A DNA stretch of 64,000 nucleotides from Betaproteobacteria bacterium. Its GTDB lineage: Bacteria; Pseudomonadota; Gammaproteobacteria; Burkholderiales; Rhodocyclaceae. Position 1 is the stretch's first letter. Each line of letters begins with the position of its first letter. Where the stretch lies: assembly GCA_016705475.1 (NCBI GenBank), contig JADIYD010000014.1, forward strand, positions 1 through 64,000, in the 5' to 3' direction. Positions 43,517 to 52,025 of this stretch are shown here, piece by piece. Made by a program: the position numbers and the translations under genes. The notes under the pieces are model-generated. The model had not been told where the DNA came from. It did not search any database and saw only the letters and a list, made by a program, of their open reading frames with translations.

Positions 43517-46500
43517 TTAAGCCGCATCCCTCATTTTCAAAGCTTCCTGAATATCCACTTCCACCACGCGCGACACGCCGCTTTCCTGCATGGTGACGCC
43601 GACCAGCTGCTCGGCCATTTCCATGGCGATTTTATTATGGGAAATGAACAGGAATTGCGTTGCACCTGACATTTTCTTGACCATTTTGCAAAAACGCTCG
43701 GTATTACTGTCATCGAGCGGCGCATCGACCTCGTCAAGCAGGCAGAAGGGCGCCGGATTGAGCTGGAACATCGAAAAGACCAGAGCAATCGCCGTCAACG
43801 CCTTTTCACCGCCGGACAGCAGATGGATGGTCGAGTTTTTCTTGCCCGGCGGCTGGGCAATGACCTGCACGCCGGCATCGAGGATTTCGTCGCCGGTCAT
43901 CACCAGCTCGGCACGCCCGCCACCGAAAAGCTCAGGGAAAAGTTGCCCGAAATGGCCGTTGACCGTATCAAACGTGCTTTGCAGCAGGTCGCGTGTTTCG
44001 CGGTCGATGCGGCGGATGGCGTTTTCCAGCGTTTCCATGGCCTCGTTGAGGTCGGCCGCCTGCATGTCGAGGTAGCCCTTGCGCTCGGTCGCCGTTTCGA
44101 GTTCCTGCAGGGCAGCCATGTTGACGGCGCCCAGTTCGGCGATGGCGTTGGTCAGGCGCGTGATTTCGCCTTGCAGGGCTGGCGGCCGTGCCGTGCCCAG
44201 CTCGGCCTGTAGCGCCTCTTCGTTGGCGCCGGCTTCGAGCAGCTGCATGGCGAACTGCTCGGCATTGAGCGCCGCCGCCTGCTCTTTCAATTTGAGGTCG
44301 CCGATCCGCACCCGCAGCGGTTCGAGGCCCTGCTCGATGCGCAGGCGCTGCTCTTCACAGCCACGTAGCGCGTTGGTTGCCGCTTCGAGCGCATCGCGTT
44401 TCTCGGCCAGCACTTTTTCTGCCGCCTGCCGCGCTTCGAGCGCCGCCTGAAGCGCGCCTTCCATGACATCCGGCGGCGCCGCCTCAACCTGCTCGGCGCA
44501 CTGCGCACGATCCTTTTCAATCCGGTTCAACTCGCGCTGGGCCATTGCCTGCTGGGCGAAAACATCCTGCAGCTTGCCGTCACATTCGCGCAGCGAAAAC
44601 TGCGCTTCACGCAGGGCGCGGTCGAAATCGGAATTGCGCTCGCGCTCGGCGCGCACGGCGCGTTCGCATTCGTCGAGCCGCGTTTGCGCGCCGTGCACGA
44701 GCACGCGGATGCGACCCAAACCGTCCCGAATTTCGGCAATGCGCTCGTCGGCCGACATGTCGCGCTCGCGTTCGCTCTCTTCTTCCTCGGCCAGTTCGGC
44801 CAGTTGCTCCTGCAGGCGTTCCTTCTGCTCCCTGTGGCGCTCGATGGCCTGCGACAGCTTGAGGACATCCATCTGCACGGCATGCACGCGCTGCTGACGG
44901 TCGGCCACGTATTGGCGGATCTCGCCCATTTCGGCCTGCTTGTCCTCAACCTGCTCGTCGAACATCACCAGCTGCTCGCGGATGGCATCGGCCTTTTCCT
45001 CGGCCACGGCGATGCCCTCGCCGAGCGTTTCGATCTCGCGCTGACGTTCGAGCAGACCGTGTTCGCCCTGATCGGGCGCGAAGAAGGTGACGCTCGCCGC
45101 GCTGACCAGATCGCCGCCGCGCGTCACGATCACCGCCCCCGGCGGCAGATCGGCGCGTACGGCCAGCGCATCAGCCAGCGTTTCCGCCGTGCGCACCTGA
45201 CCCAACCAGTCGTTCAGCACGGCCTGAACCGCCGGCGAATCGCTGCGCACCCGTGATGAAAGCACTTCCACGGTCAACCGGAAATTTTGGCCAAAATTGA
45301 AATCGCCCGGCAGCACCACGCTGAGCCGCGCTTCCGGTCGGTCGTGCAGCCAGGCGTCGAGCTTGGCCGGATCGTCGCAGGCGATGGCGCTCAGCCGCTC
45401 ACGCAACACGGCTTCGACCGCTTCTTCCCAGCCGGCTTCGACATGAATCTTCTGCCACAGCGGCGGCGCACTGTCCAGATCGTGACGACGCAGCCATTCC
45501 GGCAGCTTGCCGCTCTGTTGGGTGCGCGCCTGCATCTGCTCAAGCGCAGCGCGGCGAGCCTGCCCGGCGGCCAGTTCGCGCTCGATGCGCTGCACTTCCG
45601 TCTGCGCTTCCTTGCGCTGGGCTTCGAGCTGCGGCATTTCCTGTTGCAACTGCTGGAGCTGATCCTGATCGCCGGCCAGTTCCTCGCGGAGCAGGGCGAG
45701 CTCTTCCTCCTTCTCGGCGAGGTCCATTTCGTCCGGCGCATCATTGCCGCCGGTTTCCTCGCGCAAACGTTCGCGGCGCTGGATGATGGCCTGCAGCGCG
45801 CGCTGGGCGTGCGACTTGTTGGTCAACTCGACTTCGAGCTTCTGCTCGCCATTGGTCGAGCGCGTCTTGAGACGCTGCAGTTCTTCCTGCGCCTGGGCGT
45901 GGTCTTCCTCGACCTGCGGCGCGATGTTCATCTGCTCGTGCAGCTTGGCTTCGGCTTCCTCGACGCGCAGCTTGGTAATTTCCTGCGTTTCTTCCCACTT
46001 TTGCCGGTCGACCGTGAGTTTCTCTGCGGTTTCACCCCAGTGCTTGAGTTCGTCTTCGAGCTGTGTCAGGCGCGCTTCAAGCTGGCTGCGCGATTCGCGG
46101 CGATGGCGAATCTCCGCCTCCAGCCGCGCCACTTCGGCGTTCGCCGTGTACATGTCGCTCTGCGCGTTGTGCAGCGCATCGCCGGCAGCGAAATGGGCTT
46201 CGCGGGTTTCCTCGGCACGCGCCTCGGTTTCTCGCAAAGCGGCGTTTTGCGCCTCAAGCTCGGTCGTCGCCCGTTCAACATCGAGCGACAGTTTTTGTCG
46301 CTCCGCCTCGGCCTCGCGCTTCTTGAGCAGCCAAAGCACCTGCTGGCGCAACACCAATTGTTCGTTCAATCCCTGATAACGCCGCGCCACTTCGGCCTGC
46401 GCTTCGAGCCGTTCCATCTGGTTGCCGAGTTCCTGCCGGATATCCTCAACGCGCAGCAGGTTCTCGCGGGTATCTTCGAGACGGCCGTTCGTCTCCTTGC

Positions 46501-47029
46501 GCCGCTCTTTATAGCGCGTAACGCCGGCTGCTTCCTCGAGGAAAACACGCAGGTCATCCGGCCGCGCCTCGATGATCCGCGAAATCATGCCCTGGCCGAT
46601 GATGGCGTAGGCGCGCGGACCGAGGCCGGTGCCGAGGAAAAGATCGGTGATGTCCTTGCGGCGGACCTTCAAATTATTGATGAAGTAATCCGACTGCCCC
46701 TGCCGCGTCAGCGTTCGCTTGACCGACAACTCCGTGTATTGCGACCACTGGCCGAGCGCCCGGCCGAGCAGGTTCTCGAAAATCAGTTCAACGGAAGCCC
46801 GCGACACCGGCTTGCGGTTCGACGAGCCGTTGAAAATGACGTCCATCATCGACTCGCCGCGCAGCTCCGAGGCTTTCGACTCGCCCAGCACCCAGCGCAC
46901 GGCATCCATGATGTTGGATTTGCCGCAGCCATTGGGGCCGACGACGCCGACGAGCTGACCGGGAACGGCGACAGAGGTCGGATCGACGAAGGACTTGAAG
47001 CCGGCGAGTTTGAGTTTGGTAAGACGCAT
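43517..47029 (-). CDS. smc: Chromosome segregation protein SMC
   Basis: A 1170-residue ATPase. Walker A GPNGCGKSN at residues 31-39, coiled coil about 170-500, hinge about 510-640, second coiled coil about 660-1010, signature LLSGGEKALTAIAL and Walker B FCLLDEVDAPLDDSN near the end. I chose ATG 47029 (MRLTKLKLAGFKSF), the usual SMC start, over ATG 47062, which would overlap a GGCGGAG/CTCCGCC hairpin. Hinge residues GDFNFGQNFRLTVEVLSS are encoded by a dispersed repeat copy at 45264-45303 on the opposite strand. It heads the seven-gene operon ending at mtnP. Confidence 0.96.
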   Translation of the reverse strand: MRLTKLKLAGFKSFVDPTSVAVPGQLVGVVGPNGCGKSNIMDAVRWVLGESKASELRGESMMDVIFNGSSNRKPVSRASVELIFENLLGRALGQWSQYTELSVKRTLTRQGQSDYFINNLKVRRKDITDLFLGTGLGPRAYAIIGQGMISRIIEARPDDLRVFLEEAAGVTRYKERRKETNGRLEDTRENLLRVEDIRQELGNQMERLEAQAEVARRYQGLNEQLVLRQQVLWLLKKREAEAERQKLSLDVERATTELEAQNAALRETEARAEETREAHFAAGDALHNAQSDMYTANAEVARLEAEIRHRRESRSQLEARLTQLEDELKHWGETAEKLTVDRQKWEETQEITKLRVEEAEAKLHEQMNIAPQVEEDHAQAQEELQRLKTRSTNGEQKLEVELTNKSHAQRALQAIIQRRERLREETGGNDAPDEMDLAEKEEELALLREELAGDQDQLQQLQQEMPQLEAQRKEAQTEVQRIERELAAGQARRAALEQMQARTQQSGKLPEWLRRHDLDSAPPLWQKIHVEAGWEEAVEAVLRERLSAIACDDPAKLDAWLHDRPEARLSVVLPGDFNFGQNFRLTVEVLSSRVRSDSPAVQAVLNDWLGQVRTAETLADALAVRADLPPGAVIVTRGGDLVSAASVTFFAPDQGEHGLLERQREIETLGEGIAVAEEKADAIREQLVMFDEQVEDKQAEMGEIRQYVADRQQRVHAVQMDVLKLSQAIERHREQKERLQEQLAELAEEEESERERDMSADERIAEIRDGLGRIRVLVHGAQTRLDECERAVRAERERNSDFDRALREAQFSLRECDGKLQDVFAQQAMAQRELNRIEKDRAQCAEQVEAAPPDVMEGALQAALEARQAAEKVLAEKRDALEAATNALRGCEEQRLRIEQGLEPLRVRIGDLKLKEQAAALNAEQFAMQLLEAGANEEALQAELGTARPPALQGEITRLTNAIAELGAVNMAALQELETATERKGYLDMQAADLNEAMETLENAIRRIDRETRDLLQSTFDTVNGHFGQLFPELFGGGRAELVMTGDEILDAGVQVIAQPPGKKNSTIHLLSGGEKALTAIALVFSMFQLNPAPFCLLDEVDAPLDDSNTERFCKMVKKMSGATQFLFISHNKIAMEMAEQLVGVTMQESGVSRVVEVDIQEALKMRDAA
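45264..45303 (+). repeat. Dispersed 40-bp repeat, copy 5 (inside smc)
   Basis: ACTTCCACGGTCAACCGGAA then ATTTTGGCCAAAATTGAAAT; one of the best copies. It lies antisense to smc and in frame, encoding FNFGQNFRLTVEV in the hinge region. Confidence 0.8.
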
Positions 47030-47073
47030 GCCTGATTCCGGCGGAGCACATGCCTCCGCCATGATGGGGGCCG

Positions 47074-47079
47074 TATAAT
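47074..47079 (+). promoter_or_regulatory. Candidate -10 box of the deaminase gene
   Basis: A perfect TATAAT lies 46 bp upstream of ATG 47125, in the divergent smc/deaminase gap. No good -35 is seen, so the call is tentative. Confidence 0.3.
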
Positions 47080-47124
47080 AACATCGACTATTTGATCGCC
47101 CTGCCCTCAGGAAGGATCGCCCAG

Positions 47125-47595
47125 ATGACGGATGACCAGTTTCTCGCCCGCGCCATCGAACTGGCCCGGCAAGGCAGCGAAAACGGCGAAGGTGGCCCCT
47201 TCGGCGCCGTCATCGTGCGCGACGGCAAAATAATCGCCGAAGGCTGGAACCGCGTCGTCGCCAGCCACGACCCCACGGCCCATGCCGAAATCAGCGCCAT
47301 CCGCACCGCCTGCGCCGGATCGGACCACTTTCACCTGCACGGCTGCACCCTCTACGCCTCGAGCGAACCCTGCCCGATGTGCCTCTCTGCAGCCTACTGG
47401 GCGCGCATCGACCGCATCGTCTTTGCCAACAGCCGGGCCGAAGCCGCGGCCATCGGTTTCTGCGACGACGAACTCTACAGCGAACTGAACCGCCATTTCT
47501 CGGCACGCAGCATCGTCATGGAGCACCACCCGACAGCCGGCGCCCTCGAACCGCTGGAACGTTGGGCCGCCAATCCGGGTCGAATCCCCTATTGA
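47125..47595 (+). CDS. Nucleoside/guanine deaminase-like protein
   Basis: 156 residues of the CMP/dCMP deaminase zinc superfamily. TAHAEISAIR (His and catalytic Glu) and SSEPCPMCLSAAYWA (two zinc Cys) are intact. Overall similarity to GuaD-type guanine deaminases (GGPFGAVIVRDGKII, C-terminal EPLERW) makes guanine a likely substrate, though tRNA or cytidine-type activity is not excluded. AGGAAGGA lies 8 bases upstream of ATG 47125; the longer in-frame start at 47092 has no such site. Confidence 0.82.
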   Translation: MTDDQFLARAIELARQGSENGEGGPFGAVIVRDGKIIAEGWNRVVASHDPTAHAEISAIRTACAGSDHFHLHGCTLYASSEPCPMCLSAAYWARIDRIVFANSRAEAAAIGFCDDELYSELNRHFSARSIVMEHHPTAGALEPLERWAANPGRIPY

Positions 47596-47599
47596 TCGG

Positions 47600-47929
47600 A
47601 TGGAAAAGCACATGGACCCCGCCACCATTCCGCAGCGCGCCCAAACCCTGCAGGTACTCCGCCTGATGGGTCCGTTCGAACCGATCCTCATGCTGAGCGG
47701 CGACGACGAAGGCTACGGCTCGCGCTGGACGCTATCCGGCGAGCAAGTGCAACCGGCCATTGCCCGCTTTCTCATGGAATCCGGCTTCATCGCGAGCATC
47801 GGCAAAACCGAATTCGGGGCTATCAAGCTGGCACTGACCGAAAAGGGAAGCGAGTTCCGGGAGCGTGGATTGGCCTGGTGGACGAAGCTAAACTTTCTCG
47901 AAAAACTGAAGGTTACGCTGCTGGGATAA
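47600..47929 (+). CDS. Conserved-looking small protein of unknown function
   Basis: 109 residues, no domain recognised. It has a winged-helix-like feel: an aromatic/Gly core (GDDEGYGSRWTLSGEQVQPA), then ARFLMESGFI and IKLALTEKGSEFRERGLAWW, where TEKG is common in DNA-binding wing segments. ATG 47612 (MDPATIPQ) has GGAAAAG upstream and may be the true start. It follows the deaminase gene by 4 bp, so the two are co-transcribed. Confidence 0.65.
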   Translation: MEKHMDPATIPQRAQTLQVLRLMGPFEPILMLSGDDEGYGSRWTLSGEQVQPAIARFLMESGFIASIGKTEFGAIKLALTEKGSEFRERGLAWWTKLNFLEKLKVTLLG

Positions 47930-48021
47930 ACGGACTCGCCAAGCCCGAAGCCTTATCCAGTAACCATGAGCAGCAACCTGCCATGCGAAAGTTATTTTTT
48001 TCGTACCCGAAACACCATCAC

Positions 48022-48041
48022 ATTAGTCCAAATGGACTAAT
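48022..48041. promoter_or_regulatory. Palindromic operator candidate before first PEP-CTERM gene
   Basis: ATTAGTCC-AAAT-GGACTAAT is a perfect 8-bp inverted repeat, 97 bp upstream of ATG 48138. A matching site lies before the second PEP-CTERM gene at 48845-48866. The shared core is TAGTCC-N4-GGAYTA. Confidence 0.6.
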
Positions 48042-48137
48042 TCTTTCTGCATAAAAATCAAGTAACCTTTTAACTGAAATAGTTGCACCTCAGCGACGAC
48101 AACTTTTCCAATCATTCGATACTTGGAGTCCAGCCTT

Positions 48138-48647
48138 ATGAAACTCACGAAATCTCTAGTCGCTCTTGCCATGGGTTTGGGTATTGCCGCAGGCGCGAAT
48201 GCTACAACTTATGACCTGGGAACGATCGCAGCGCCATCAGACTATTCCAGGATCATTACGGTCGGCGTCGGCAGCTTTTCCGATAAGTGGATATTTGATA
48301 TCCCCACCAACATTTACTCGGCCGGATCGGTCAGCAACATGAAATTCTCTGGTGTTCAGTTCAACATTAGCGATCTTTCCGTTAAATTGTATGACAAAAA
48401 CAATTTCTTGGTCGTTGATCTTGACACCTTTGCCGACAGCACTGCCAACTTCAAGACAGGCTCTGGCGTGTTTGCGCCTGCCAACGACTACTATTTCACT
48501 GTCTCAGGCAAAGGAACCGGTAGCAGCGGTGGCAAATACGTGTTTGCCGTATCAACCGCACCTGTTCCTGAACCGGAAACCTACGCCATGCTGCTCGCCG
48601 GTCTGGGACTTATCGGCGCCGTCGCCCGTCGCCGCAATGTAAAGTAA
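48138..48647 (+). CDS. FxDxF-type PEP-CTERM protein
   Basis: 169 residues. The signal peptide is MKLTKSLVALAMGLGIAAGA, with cleavage near ANA-TTY. The mature part begins TYDLGTIAAP and contains FSDKWIFDI, which fits the FxDxF PEP-CTERM group. The C-terminus has the sorting tripartite PVPEPETYAMLLAGLGLIGA then ARRRNVK: PEP motif, hydrophobic segment, basic tail. Exosortase should cleave it and move it to the surface or matrix. ATG 48138 is preferred to the in-frame start at 48123 because the signal peptide begins there. Confidence 0.88.
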   Translation: MKLTKSLVALAMGLGIAAGANATTYDLGTIAAPSDYSRIITVGVGSFSDKWIFDIPTNIYSAGSVSNMKFSGVQFNISDLSVKLYDKNNFLVVDLDTFADSTANFKTGSGVFAPANDYYFTVSGKGTGSSGGKYVFAVSTAPVPEPETYAMLLAGLGLIGAVARRRNVK

Positions 48648-48676
48648 TCCGTCGCGACAGCACGGATTTGCGCTTC

Positions 48677-48707
48677 AAGAAGCCCGCCAATCGGCGGGCT
48701 TCTTCGT
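48677..48707. terminator. Terminator after first PEP-CTERM gene
   Basis: AAGAAGCCCGCC-AATC-GGCGGGCTTCTT, a 12-bp perfect stem followed by CGTTATT. It is nearly the same sequence as the terminator at 49808-49838. Confidence 0.85.
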
Positions 48708-48735
48708 TATTGCTACCCAACAAAAGCGCGAGCGA

Positions 48736-48777
48736 ACTTCCACGGTCAACCGGAAAAAATTGCCAAAATCTGAATTT
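48736..48777 (+). repeat. Dispersed 40-bp repeat, copy 6
   Basis: ACTTCCACGGTCAACCGGAA then AAAATTGCCAAAATCTGAATTT. It lies in the 348-bp gap between the two PEP-CTERM genes, 29 bp after the terminator. The rest of that gap (48780-48844 and 48867-48995) shows nothing I recognise except the operator candidate. Confidence 0.8.
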
Positions 48778-48844
48778 CCCGGATCCGCCTAAAAGCACCA
48801 CTTGCTTTGTACAGCAATGCTTTCGGAGAAAAATAAGTATTTTC

Positions 48845-48866
48845 TTCTAGTCCGAATGGATTAGAA
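48845..48866. promoter_or_regulatory. Palindromic operator candidate before second PEP-CTERM gene
   Basis: TTCTAGTCC-GAAT-GGATTAGAA pairs in 8 of 9 positions and shares the core and N4 spacing with the site at 48022-48041. It lies 130 bp upstream of ATG 48996. Confidence 0.6.
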
Positions 48867-48995
48867 ATCAGGGACGATCCGCTTGTTATTTCTTAACAAT
48901 TTACCGCAAAAATGAGTATCGGTCGGGGGACCGCGACACTCACCCTCGACAGTAACGCTGACGACTCTACCCAACTTTTTTGCGAGCACCCTGAC

Positions 48996-49781
48996 ATGAA
49001 CAAACTGAAACTTGCAGCAGCCGTCGTCGTCGCCCTCGCGGCCGCGCCGGTAATGGCTGCCGATACCTGGATTGGCACAGCCAACTACGGTGCCGGCGCC
49101 GAAACCGTTGGTCCGTTCAACACCTACGACTTCTCGTCTGGCGGTGTTCTGCTGATCAAGCCGACCTCCTCCTTGACCTCCGCCAACGGCTACTATCAGT
49201 CGTTCGTATCCAATCATTTGCTGGACGGAATCGAAGTTGCCAACCCGGCACTGGATGCCAAACACTACGAAATCACCGTGGTTGCAAACTTCACCAGCCA
49301 ATTGCTGCCCTCCACGCCCAACAGCAACACCTATCAGGTTACCGGCGGTAGCTTCTCGCTGTGGCTGGACAAGACGCCTGATCACAGTTTCACCGCTGAC
49401 TCCGGCTTCAATGACAGCATCGAAATCATGAAAGGCACTGTCGTTAGCGGCGGCGGCTCCAACTACATCATGGGTACCCAGCAATTTGGCGGTGGCGCAT
49501 TGCAACTCGCAGTCACCAGCTACGATTCCTCGATCTACAACCCTGCCACCATTGGCGGCGGCGACAGCATTTTCACGCTGCGTTTGGGCGCCAAGGTCGA
49601 CAAAGCCTTTCTGGACCCGATTACCAGCGTTCAGGGCCATATGGTTGGCACCGACGGCCTGAAATTCGCCGCTGACGGCAACCTGATCCTGACCCCGGTA
49701 CCGGAACCCGAGTCCTACGCCATGCTGCTCGCCGGTCTAGGGCTTATCGGCGCCATCGCCCGTCGCCGCGCTTCACGCTAA
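48996..49781 (+). CDS. PEP-CTERM sorting-domain protein
   Basis: 261 residues. Signal peptide MNKLKLAAAVVVALAAAPVM, cleavage after AMA. The mature part is rich in Ser, Gly, Asn and beta-type sequence with no enzyme motif (TWIGTANYGAGAETVGPFNT at its start). The C-terminal tripartite signal is PVPEPESYAMLLAGLGLIGA then ARRRASR, nearly identical to its neighbour even at DNA level. ATG 48996 starts the signal peptide; the frame is open back to 48912 without a ribosome binding site. It is probably a surface or extracellular-matrix protein sorted by exosortase. Confidence 0.88.
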   Translation: MNKLKLAAAVVVALAAAPVMAADTWIGTANYGAGAETVGPFNTYDFSSGGVLLIKPTSSLTSANGYYQSFVSNHLLDGIEVANPALDAKHYEITVVANFTSQLLPSTPNSNTYQVTGGSFSLWLDKTPDHSFTADSGFNDSIEIMKGTVVSGGGSNYIMGTQQFGGGALQLAVTSYDSSIYNPATIGGGDSIFTLRLGAKVDKAFLDPITSVQGHMVGTDGLKFAADGNLILTPVPEPESYAMLLAGLGLIGAIARRRASR

Positions 49782-49807
49782 TCATTAGCAGCACCAAGAT
49801 GCACCAC

Positions 49808-49838
49808 AAGAAGCCTGCCAATCGGCGGGCTTCTTCAT
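49808..49838. terminator. Terminator after second PEP-CTERM gene
   Basis: AAGAAGCCTGCC-AATC-GGCGGGCTTCTT, a 12-bp stem with one G-T pair, followed by CATTGTG. It can also serve the convergent SDR gene. Duplicate of 48677-48707. Confidence 0.8.
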
Positions 49839-49897
49839 TGTGTAGTGTTGAACAACCGGGTTTAGAAAATGGAAATTCGCATCAGCGGCCGGCAACA

Positions 49898-50581
49898 CTA
49901 GCGCCCCACCCAGCCACCGCAAACCGGGAATACCTGCCCGACAAAGCAGTTGGCGGCGTCGCTGCAGAGATAGGCGGCGAATTCGGCATCCTCGTTAGCC
50001 GAGACGAGCCGGCCCAGGGGGACTTCGCGTTTCAGGCGGTCCTGAAAACGGGGGTTGGCCTGGACGTCTGCCGGGAAATAGGTCGGGTTGTCGACGAAAT
50101 TCTGGGCGATGGCGTTGACCTGGATGTTGTGCGGCGCCAGTTCGACGCCAACGGCCTGGACGTAGGCAAGTTGCGCGCCCCGGGCGGCACTGTAGGTGGA
50201 GGCGCGTTTCATGCCGCGCAGCGCTGATGCGCTGCCCATGATCAGTATCTTGCCGCTACGGCGCTCGATCATTTGCGGCGCGACGGCACGCACCAGCCGG
50301 GGCAGCGGCGCAACGAGGGCGTTGAAGACGGCGCTCCATTCGTCTTCATCGACCTGCTCGACTGGCGTGCTCGGTGCCATGATCGAAAGATTGGCGATCA
50401 GCACATCGACCTGCCCGGCCTCAGCGACAAGAGTCGCAGGTTCTTCCGGCGCCAGCAGGGGCAGGACGCTTTCGATGACGGTGGCGCCGTGCGCCTTCAT
50501 CACCTCGCAGAGAAAGGGCACCATGAACGCATCGGCGTGGGTGATGAGGACGCGTTTTCCCTTGAGATTCTGGTCTGGCAT
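49898..50581 (-). CDS. Atypical SDR-family oxidoreductase-like protein
   Basis: A 227-residue Rossmann protein of the short-chain dehydrogenase family. The usual TGxxxGxG turn is replaced by THADAFMVPF and the catalytic Tyr-x3-Lys by YSAARGAQ (Arg/Gly in place of Lys region). VDVLIANLS (NNAG-like), ILIMGSASALRGM (Ser) and NIQVNAIAQNFVDNPTYFP are kept. Similar modified SDRs include halohydrin dehalogenase-like proteins, which have lost the cofactor turn. It is therefore unlikely to be a standard NAD(P) dehydrogenase. AGGAGA lies upstream of ATG 50581. It is divergent from the symporter gene. Confidence 0.75.
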   Translation of the reverse strand: MPDQNLKGKRVLITHADAFMVPFLCEVMKAHGATVIESVLPLLAPEEPATLVAEAGQVDVLIANLSIMAPSTPVEQVDEDEWSAVFNALVAPLPRLVRAVAPQMIERRSGKILIMGSASALRGMKRASTYSAARGAQLAYVQAVGVELAPHNIQVNAIAQNFVDNPTYFPADVQANPRFQDRLKREVPLGRLVSANEDAEFAAYLCSDAANCFVGQVFPVCGGWVGR

Positions 50582-50644
50582 GTTTTCTCCTCCGAAAAAG
50601 ACCGGTCATAGGCATGGACAGGCGATGCCGGATCAAGTTTAGCG

Positions 50645-50684
50645 ACTTCCACGGTCAACCCGAAAAAACGGCCAAATTTGAAAT
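50645..50684 (+). repeat. Dispersed 40-bp repeat, copy 7
   Basis: ACTTCCACGGTCAACCCGAA then AAAACGGCCAAATTTGAAAT. It lies in the divergent gap between the SDR and symporter genes, about 77 bp upstream of the symporter start. Read in the symporter frame it would encode FHGQPEKTAKFEM, matching the rfbD insert. Confidence 0.8.
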
Positions 50685-50760
50685 GTACGCGCTGCACACG
50701 CTGGCCGAAATCCGGGGCAATGCCGCTAGAATGGCGCTGCCTCAACCCCAAACGCGCCCG

Positions 50761-52011
50761 ATGCCCCGTCCCTCGCTCAACACCCAGATCCTGATCGGCT
50801 GCCTGCTCGGCATTGCCGGCGGGCTATGGCTGGCCACCGAGCCTGCTTCGGCACCCATCGTCAGCAACACGCTGTATGGCGCCAAGATGCTCGGCAATCT
50901 GTTTCTCGATCTGTTGCGCATGGTGCTGGTGCCGCTGGTTTTTTCGTCGATTGTCGTTGGGGTCGCCAACCTGCGCGCCCATCAGCAGATGCACCGGGTG
51001 TGGACGACGACGCTGGGCTTTTTCGCCCTGTCGATGGCAATCGCCATCGTGCTCGGTCTCGGCGCCGCGCATTTGTTCAAGCCAGGCGAAGGCCTGCAGC
51101 TCGCCATGTTCGCCGACGCCACGCGCGATTTTCAGGCGCGCCAGATGCCGCTGCCCGACTACATCGCCCAGTTCATGCGCGGCCTGTTCCAGAACCCGTT
51201 CAAGGCGCTGGCCCAGGGCGACATTCTGGCTGTTGTCATCGTTGCCCTGTTTCTCGGCATTGCGTTGGTGATCGGTGGCGAGCGCTACAAGAACCTGCGC
51301 GTCATACTCCAGGAATTGCAGGAACTTTGCCTTCTCGTCGTCGGCTGGATCATGCGCCTTGCCCCGTTCGGCCTCGCCGCGCTGCTGCTGCAACTGGTCG
51401 CCACCCAGAACAGCGCCCTGCTCGCCAGCCTCGCCCATTTCATCAGCGTGGTCATCGGCACCACCCTGTTCCACGGCATCGTCGTCCTGCCGCTGCTGCT
51501 CTGGCTGGTCACCCGGATGTCGCCGCTCCGTTTCTGGAAGGGTTCGAGGGAGGCGCTGATCACGGCCTTCGCCACGAGTTCAAGCGCTGCCACGCTGCCG
51601 ATCACGCTGCGCTGCACCGAGCAGCACCTGCACGTCAAGAAGGACATCGCCAACTTCGTCGTGCCGCTAGGCGCCACCGTCAATATGGATGGCACGGCGC
51701 TCTATGAAGCGGCGGCTGCGCTGTTTGTCGCCCGGCTGGCCGGCATCGAACTAGATCTCGCCCACCAGCTCATCATCTTCTTCGTCGCCATGCTCGGCGC
51801 CATCGGTGCGCCGGGCATCCCCAGCGTCGGCATGCTGAGCATGGTCCTCGTGCTCGAATCGGTCGGCTTGCCCACCGCCGCCATCGCCATCCTGCTCCCC
51901 ATCGACCGCATCCTCGACACCGTGCGTACGGCCGTCAATGTCGAGGGCGACATGGTCGGCAGCCTCATCGTCCAGAAACTGACCGAATCAGGCGGCGAAA
52001 AACCCGCCTGA
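50761..52011 (+). CDS. Dicarboxylate/amino acid:cation symporter (DAACS family)
   Basis: A 416-residue inner-membrane carrier of the GltP/DctA family, with about eight membrane helices and two re-entrant hairpins. Substrate and cation motifs are TSSSAATLPITLRC, VPLGATVNMDGTALYEAAAA and GAPGIPSVGMLSMVLVLESV. It probably imports C4-dicarboxylates or glutamate. I chose ATG 50761 (MPRPSLNTQILIG); the frame is open upstream through a dispersed repeat, and a TAGAAT box at 50724-50729 would be a -10 inside any longer version. ATG 50731 is possible. Confidence 0.85.
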   Translation: MPRPSLNTQILIGCLLGIAGGLWLATEPASAPIVSNTLYGAKMLGNLFLDLLRMVLVPLVFSSIVVGVANLRAHQQMHRVWTTTLGFFALSMAIAIVLGLGAAHLFKPGEGLQLAMFADATRDFQARQMPLPDYIAQFMRGLFQNPFKALAQGDILAVVIVALFLGIALVIGGERYKNLRVILQELQELCLLVVGWIMRLAPFGLAALLLQLVATQNSALLASLAHFISVVIGTTLFHGIVVLPLLLWLVTRMSPLRFWKGSREALITAFATSSSAATLPITLRCTEQHLHVKKDIANFVVPLGATVNMDGTALYEAAAALFVARLAGIELDLAHQLIIFFVAMLGAIGAPGIPSVGMLSMVLVLESVGLPTAAIAILLPIDRILDTVRTAVNVEGDMVGSLIVQKLTESGGEKPA

Positions 52012-52025
52012 CCGGCCACGGGTCA

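Noticed and set aside
45995..46018. Possible second repeat copy in smc (CCGGTCGACCGTGAG)
   Set aside because: Core differs (GTCGACC) and the right half does not match; kept only as a weak similarity.
48034..48056. Sigma-54 promoter for the PEP-CTERM gene
   Set aside because: PEP-CTERM genes are often sigma-54 controlled, but GG and GC here are 13 bases apart, not 10, so the -24/-12 pattern is not met.
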